Part shown: positions 13,624 through 15,806 of the stretch, piece by piece
Layout of the letters: each line of letters begins with the position of its first letter
Position numbering within the stretch: position 1 is the stretch's first letter
NCBI GenBank assembly: GCA_025361105.1
Contig: JANYAW010000174.1
Coordinates: 1 to 15,806 of the forward strand
Direction of reading: 5' to 3'
From: Rhodocyclaceae bacterium
GTDB taxonomy: Bacteria; Pseudomonadota; Gammaproteobacteria; Burkholderiales; Rhodocyclaceae
DNA length: 15,806 bases
The notes under the pieces: model-generated
Seen by the model: only the letters and a program-made list of their open reading frames with translations
Told to the model about the DNA's origin: nothing
Database searches by the model: none
Translations under genes and position numbers: made by a program

Positions 13624-15039
13624 ATGATCCGTTTCCTGCTCTGCATCGCCCTGACATGCGTCGCCACCATAACGCACGCACAAGAATCCGCGAACCCATT
13701 TGTGCTGTTTCATGAACCGCTGCTGGCGATCACTCACGCGCAAGTCATCGACGGGACCGGCGCGGGAATCCGCGACAATCAAACTATCCTCATCAAGGGC
13801 GAAACCATTGTCGATATCGGCGATGAAAAAAATGTTCGTATCCCCGCCGATGCGACGGTGAAAGATCTCAAAGGCGCATTGGTGACACCCGGGTTTGTGT
13901 TACTGCATGAACATTTTTTCTACACCCTCAAGGGCGGCAATTACGGCTCGCTGTTCCGCAGCTTCCCGGCGCTTTATCTGGCCGGCGGCGTGACCACCTT
14001 GCGCACCGGCGGCAGCATGAGTCCGTATGCCGATTTGAACGTACGCCGCGACATCGACGCCGGCAAAACCATAGGGCCGGACGTGGATGTCACCGCGCCG
14101 TTTGTGAATGGGAGTTTTCCACTGGCCTTTGGCATGCAGATGCAGCGCCTGCAAACGCCAGCAGACGTTGAGCGCATGGTCGGTTATTGGGCTGACGAAG
14201 GGGTCAATTCGTTCAAGGGCTACATCAATTTGACTCGCGATCAGCTCGAGACGATGGTGCGCACGGCGCATGCGCGGCATAAAAAAGTCACCGCCCATTT
14301 ATGCTCAGTCACTTATCGCGAAGCCGCCGATCGCGGCATTGACAATCTGGAACATGGCTTCATGGTGGCCAGCGATTTCGTCGATAACAAAACACCCGAT
14401 GAATGTCCTGCCGGCAAAGCCGTGGAGCTTGCGCTCGACGGACTGGCGATCAACGATCCGCGTATGCAGGACTTACAGGAATACTTGATACAACGCAAAG
14501 TCGCCATTACATCGACGCTGACGATATTCGAGACATTCGCTGCCGGTCGCCCGATGACCTCGCAAGCGGCTCTGGATTTGCTGATCCCTGAACTGCGCGA
14601 AGCCTACGTCAATACCTACACAAAAATTGCCCGCGACGCGGCTCCATTACGAACCAGCCTGCTGCGCAAAAATATGGCTTGGGAAAAGCAATTCCATGAT
14701 GCCGGCGGTCTGCTGGTCGCCGGCACCGACCCCACCGGCTACGGCGGCGTCGTCGCCGGATTTTCCGCCACGCGCCAAGTCGAATTGCTGATCGAAGCCG
14801 GATTCTCGCTGCCCGAAGCCGTGCGTGTCGCCAGCCTGAACGGTGCCAAATATCTTGGCCGCGAATCCAGTGTAGGCAGCCTCGTGGCCGGCAAGCGCGC
14901 TGACTTGGTCGCCTTCAGCGGTGGCGTGAAAACCGATACGACACAATTGCCGGCGATTGCCTGGTCGATGAAAGGCGGCAAGGCTTATGACCGCAGCAAA
15001 ATTCTCGAGCAATGGAAAGGCCAAGTTGGGCTGCAATAG
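13624..15039 (+). CDS. Exported metal-dependent amidohydrolase
   Basis: A 471-residue amidohydrolase-superfamily protein (imidazolonepropionase/prolidase-like branch). A signal peptide is clear (MIRFLLCIALTCVATITHA, cut before QES), so it acts in the periplasm or outside. Metal ligands and catalytic residues are in place: His95 and His97 (LLHEHFF, the HxH motif), Lys198 (NSFKGY, probable carbamylated lysine), His225 (VTAHLC), His244 (NLEHGF), and Asp369 (AGTDPTG). The N-terminal beta-sandwich (ITHAQVIDGTGAGI) and C-terminal GSLVAGKRADLVA complete the fold. Substrate may be a dipeptide or cyclic amide; unknown. The start at 13624 was chosen for the signal peptide and GAGG 8 bases upstream; a longer GTG start would lie inside repeat copy 4. 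Confidence 0.88.
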   Translation: MIRFLLCIALTCVATITHAQESANPFVLFHEPLLAITHAQVIDGTGAGIRDNQTILIKGETIVDIGDEKNVRIPADATVKDLKGALVTPGFVLLHEHFFYTLKGGNYGSLFRSFPALYLAGGVTTLRTGGSMSPYADLNVRRDIDAGKTIGPDVDVTAPFVNGSFPLAFGMQMQRLQTPADVERMVGYWADEGVNSFKGYINLTRDQLETMVRTAHARHKKVTAHLCSVTYREAADRGIDNLEHGFMVASDFVDNKTPDECPAGKAVELALDGLAINDPRMQDLQEYLIQRKVAITSTLTIFETFAAGRPMTSQAALDLLIPELREAYVNTYTKIARDAAPLRTSLLRKNMAWEKQFHDAGGLLVAGTDPTGYGGVVAGFSATRQVELLIEAGFSLPEAVRVASLNGAKYLGRESSVGSLVAGKRADLVAFSGGVKTDTTQLPAIAWSMKGGKAYDRSKILEQWKGQVGLQ

Positions 15040-15047
15040 CGGACCAT

Positions 15048-15072
15048 CAGTTGGTGCTGACCACACGCCGTG
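15048..15072 (+). repeat. Dispersed 25-bp repeat, copy 5 (after the amidohydrolase gene)
   Basis: Left arm CAGTTGGTGCT, centre GACC, right arm ACACGCCGT, then G. Both arms are intact. It begins 8 bases after the amidohydrolase stop codon and 16 bases before the next start, and is preceded by CAT, as is copy 4. Confidence 0.9.
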
Positions 15073-15087
15073 CCAGAATCAACAAAT

Positions 15088-15806
15088 ATGAAAGCACTAA
15101 CGATGACCAACTCTCGATCGAGTTTGCCGCCTGATGGTGGCAATCCAGCCCAGGGAAACCTGTTCGAGTCGATACCGATCAATCGGTTCCGACTGGTGCG
15201 TTATTTCAGTCTCACCAGCCTGCTGGGCGTGTTGATAGTGCTGGCGGTGCTGGTCTACTTTTACCGCTACTTTGCCCTTGAAGCATTGGAGCAGCACGAA
15301 ACGCAGGACAACGTCGCCATCACGCGCATCTTTGCCGGCACGATCTGGCCAAAGCATTCGGTTTACGTAAAAGGATCTGCGGCACTTTCCAAACTGGAGC
15401 TGCAGACCAACCCGGAGGTGGCGCAAATCAGAGCCGATGTCCTGCGCCAAATGGAAGGTCTCTCGGTCGTTAAAGTCAAAATCTACGATTTGAACGGGCG
15501 TACTGTTTTTTCGACCGATGTGAGACAGATAGGCGAGGATGAGAGTGGCGATGACGGATTCATTGCGGCAAAAGCCGGCCATGCAGTGAGCGAAATTGCC
15601 TTCGAGAATCAATTTGATTCCTTCGAAAAAGTCATCAATGATCGCAACTTGATTTCCACCTACATTCCTATCCGCAAGGACGACACACAGTCACCTGAAG
15701 GTGTGTTTGAGGTGTACTCGGATGTGACCGATTATGTGAATGAGCTTGAGCATGCGACTGTCCGGATTGTGGGCCTGGTTCTGGTCAGTCTGGGTTTGCT
15801 CTACGG
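15088..15806 (+). CDS. Membrane sensor protein, N-terminal part (runs off the right edge)
   Basis: An open frame without a stop to the window end, 239 residues visible. A hydrophilic N-terminus of about 37 residues is followed by a membrane helix (40-62), an extracytoplasmic region of about 160 residues, and the beginning of a second helix (from about 225, VRIVGLVLVSLGLLY). The middle contains a PAS/Cache-like pattern: VKIYDLNGRTVFSTD (130-144), IGED (148-151), and PEGVFEVYSDVTDYV (203-217). This topology is that of a sensor histidine kinase, diguanylate cyclase/phosphodiesterase or chemoreceptor; the output domain is beyond the window. Start is uncertain: ATG at 15088 or 15103, neither with a good ribosome site. 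It may share the amidohydrolase transcript (48-base gap holding repeat copy 5). Confidence 0.75.
   Translation, partial: MKALTMTNSRSSLPPDGGNPAQGNLFESIPINRFRLVRYFSLTSLLGVLIVLAVLVYFYRYFALEALEQHETQDNVAITRIFAGTIWPKHSVYVKGSAALSKLELQTNPEVAQIRADVLRQMEGLSVVKVKIYDLNGRTVFSTDVRQIGEDESGDDGFIAAKAGHAVSEIAFENQFDSFEKVINDRNLISTYIPIRKDDTQSPEGVFEVYSDVTDYVNELEHATVRIVGLVLVSLGLLY

Noticed and set aside
3479..15072. Repeats as a CRISPR array or integron attC sites
   Set aside because: Copies are kilobases apart, on both strands and without spacers, so not CRISPR. They lack the long imperfect palindrome and R/L boxes of attC sites, and no integrase or cassette structure is visible.

Overview
The window looks like chromosomal DNA from a betaproteobacterium. 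The evidence is a complete cbb3-type cytochrome oxidase locus with a two-helix CcoP, FNR/Anr-type boxes, an OmpW porin, moderately GC-rich coding, and short gene spacing. No rRNA, tRNA, CRISPR array, transposase or phage gene is visible. Genus cannot be read from the sequence.

Layout. Positions 1-112 (minus) hold the first 37 codons of a diacylglycerol kinase (dgkA) that runs off the left edge. Positions 245-1078 (plus) encode an isocitrate lyase/PEP mutase superfamily enzyme. From 6746 leftward to 1160 (minus) runs a tight respiratory operon: ccoN, ccoO, ccoQ, ccoP (the cbb3 oxidase), ccoG (Fe-S assembly factor), ccoH, and a 93-residue two-helix membrane protein of unknown function. Facing away from ccoN is ompW (6964-7641, plus). 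The 217-bp divergent region between them holds two FNR/Anr-type boxes, each at a class II activator distance from a -10-like hexamer. ccoN and ompW are therefore probably both switched on by low oxygen. On the far side of ompW lie ccoI (copper P-type ATPase) and ccoS (minus), preceded by a short-chain dehydrogenase (10398-11165). So all cbb3 structural and maturation genes are present, split in two by the porin.

From 11310 a plus-strand series follows: OsmC-like protein, pirin (translationally coupled to OsmC), a long glutathione S-transferase-like protein, an exported amidohydrolase, and the N-terminal part of a membrane sensor protein that is cut by the window end. The first three look like a redox or electrophile stress group.

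The most unusual feature is a short dispersed repeat. It has a left arm CAGTTGGTGCT, four variable bases, and a right arm ACACGCCGT, and occurs at least five times between 3479 and 15072 on both strands. Two copies lie inside genes, in frame (C-terminal tail of CcoP, a loop of CcoI). One fills the leader of ccoI, and two follow immediately after stop codons. Several copies are associated with inverted repeats. I do not recognise this family; it behaves like a small mobile or palindromic element that tolerates insertion into reading frames.
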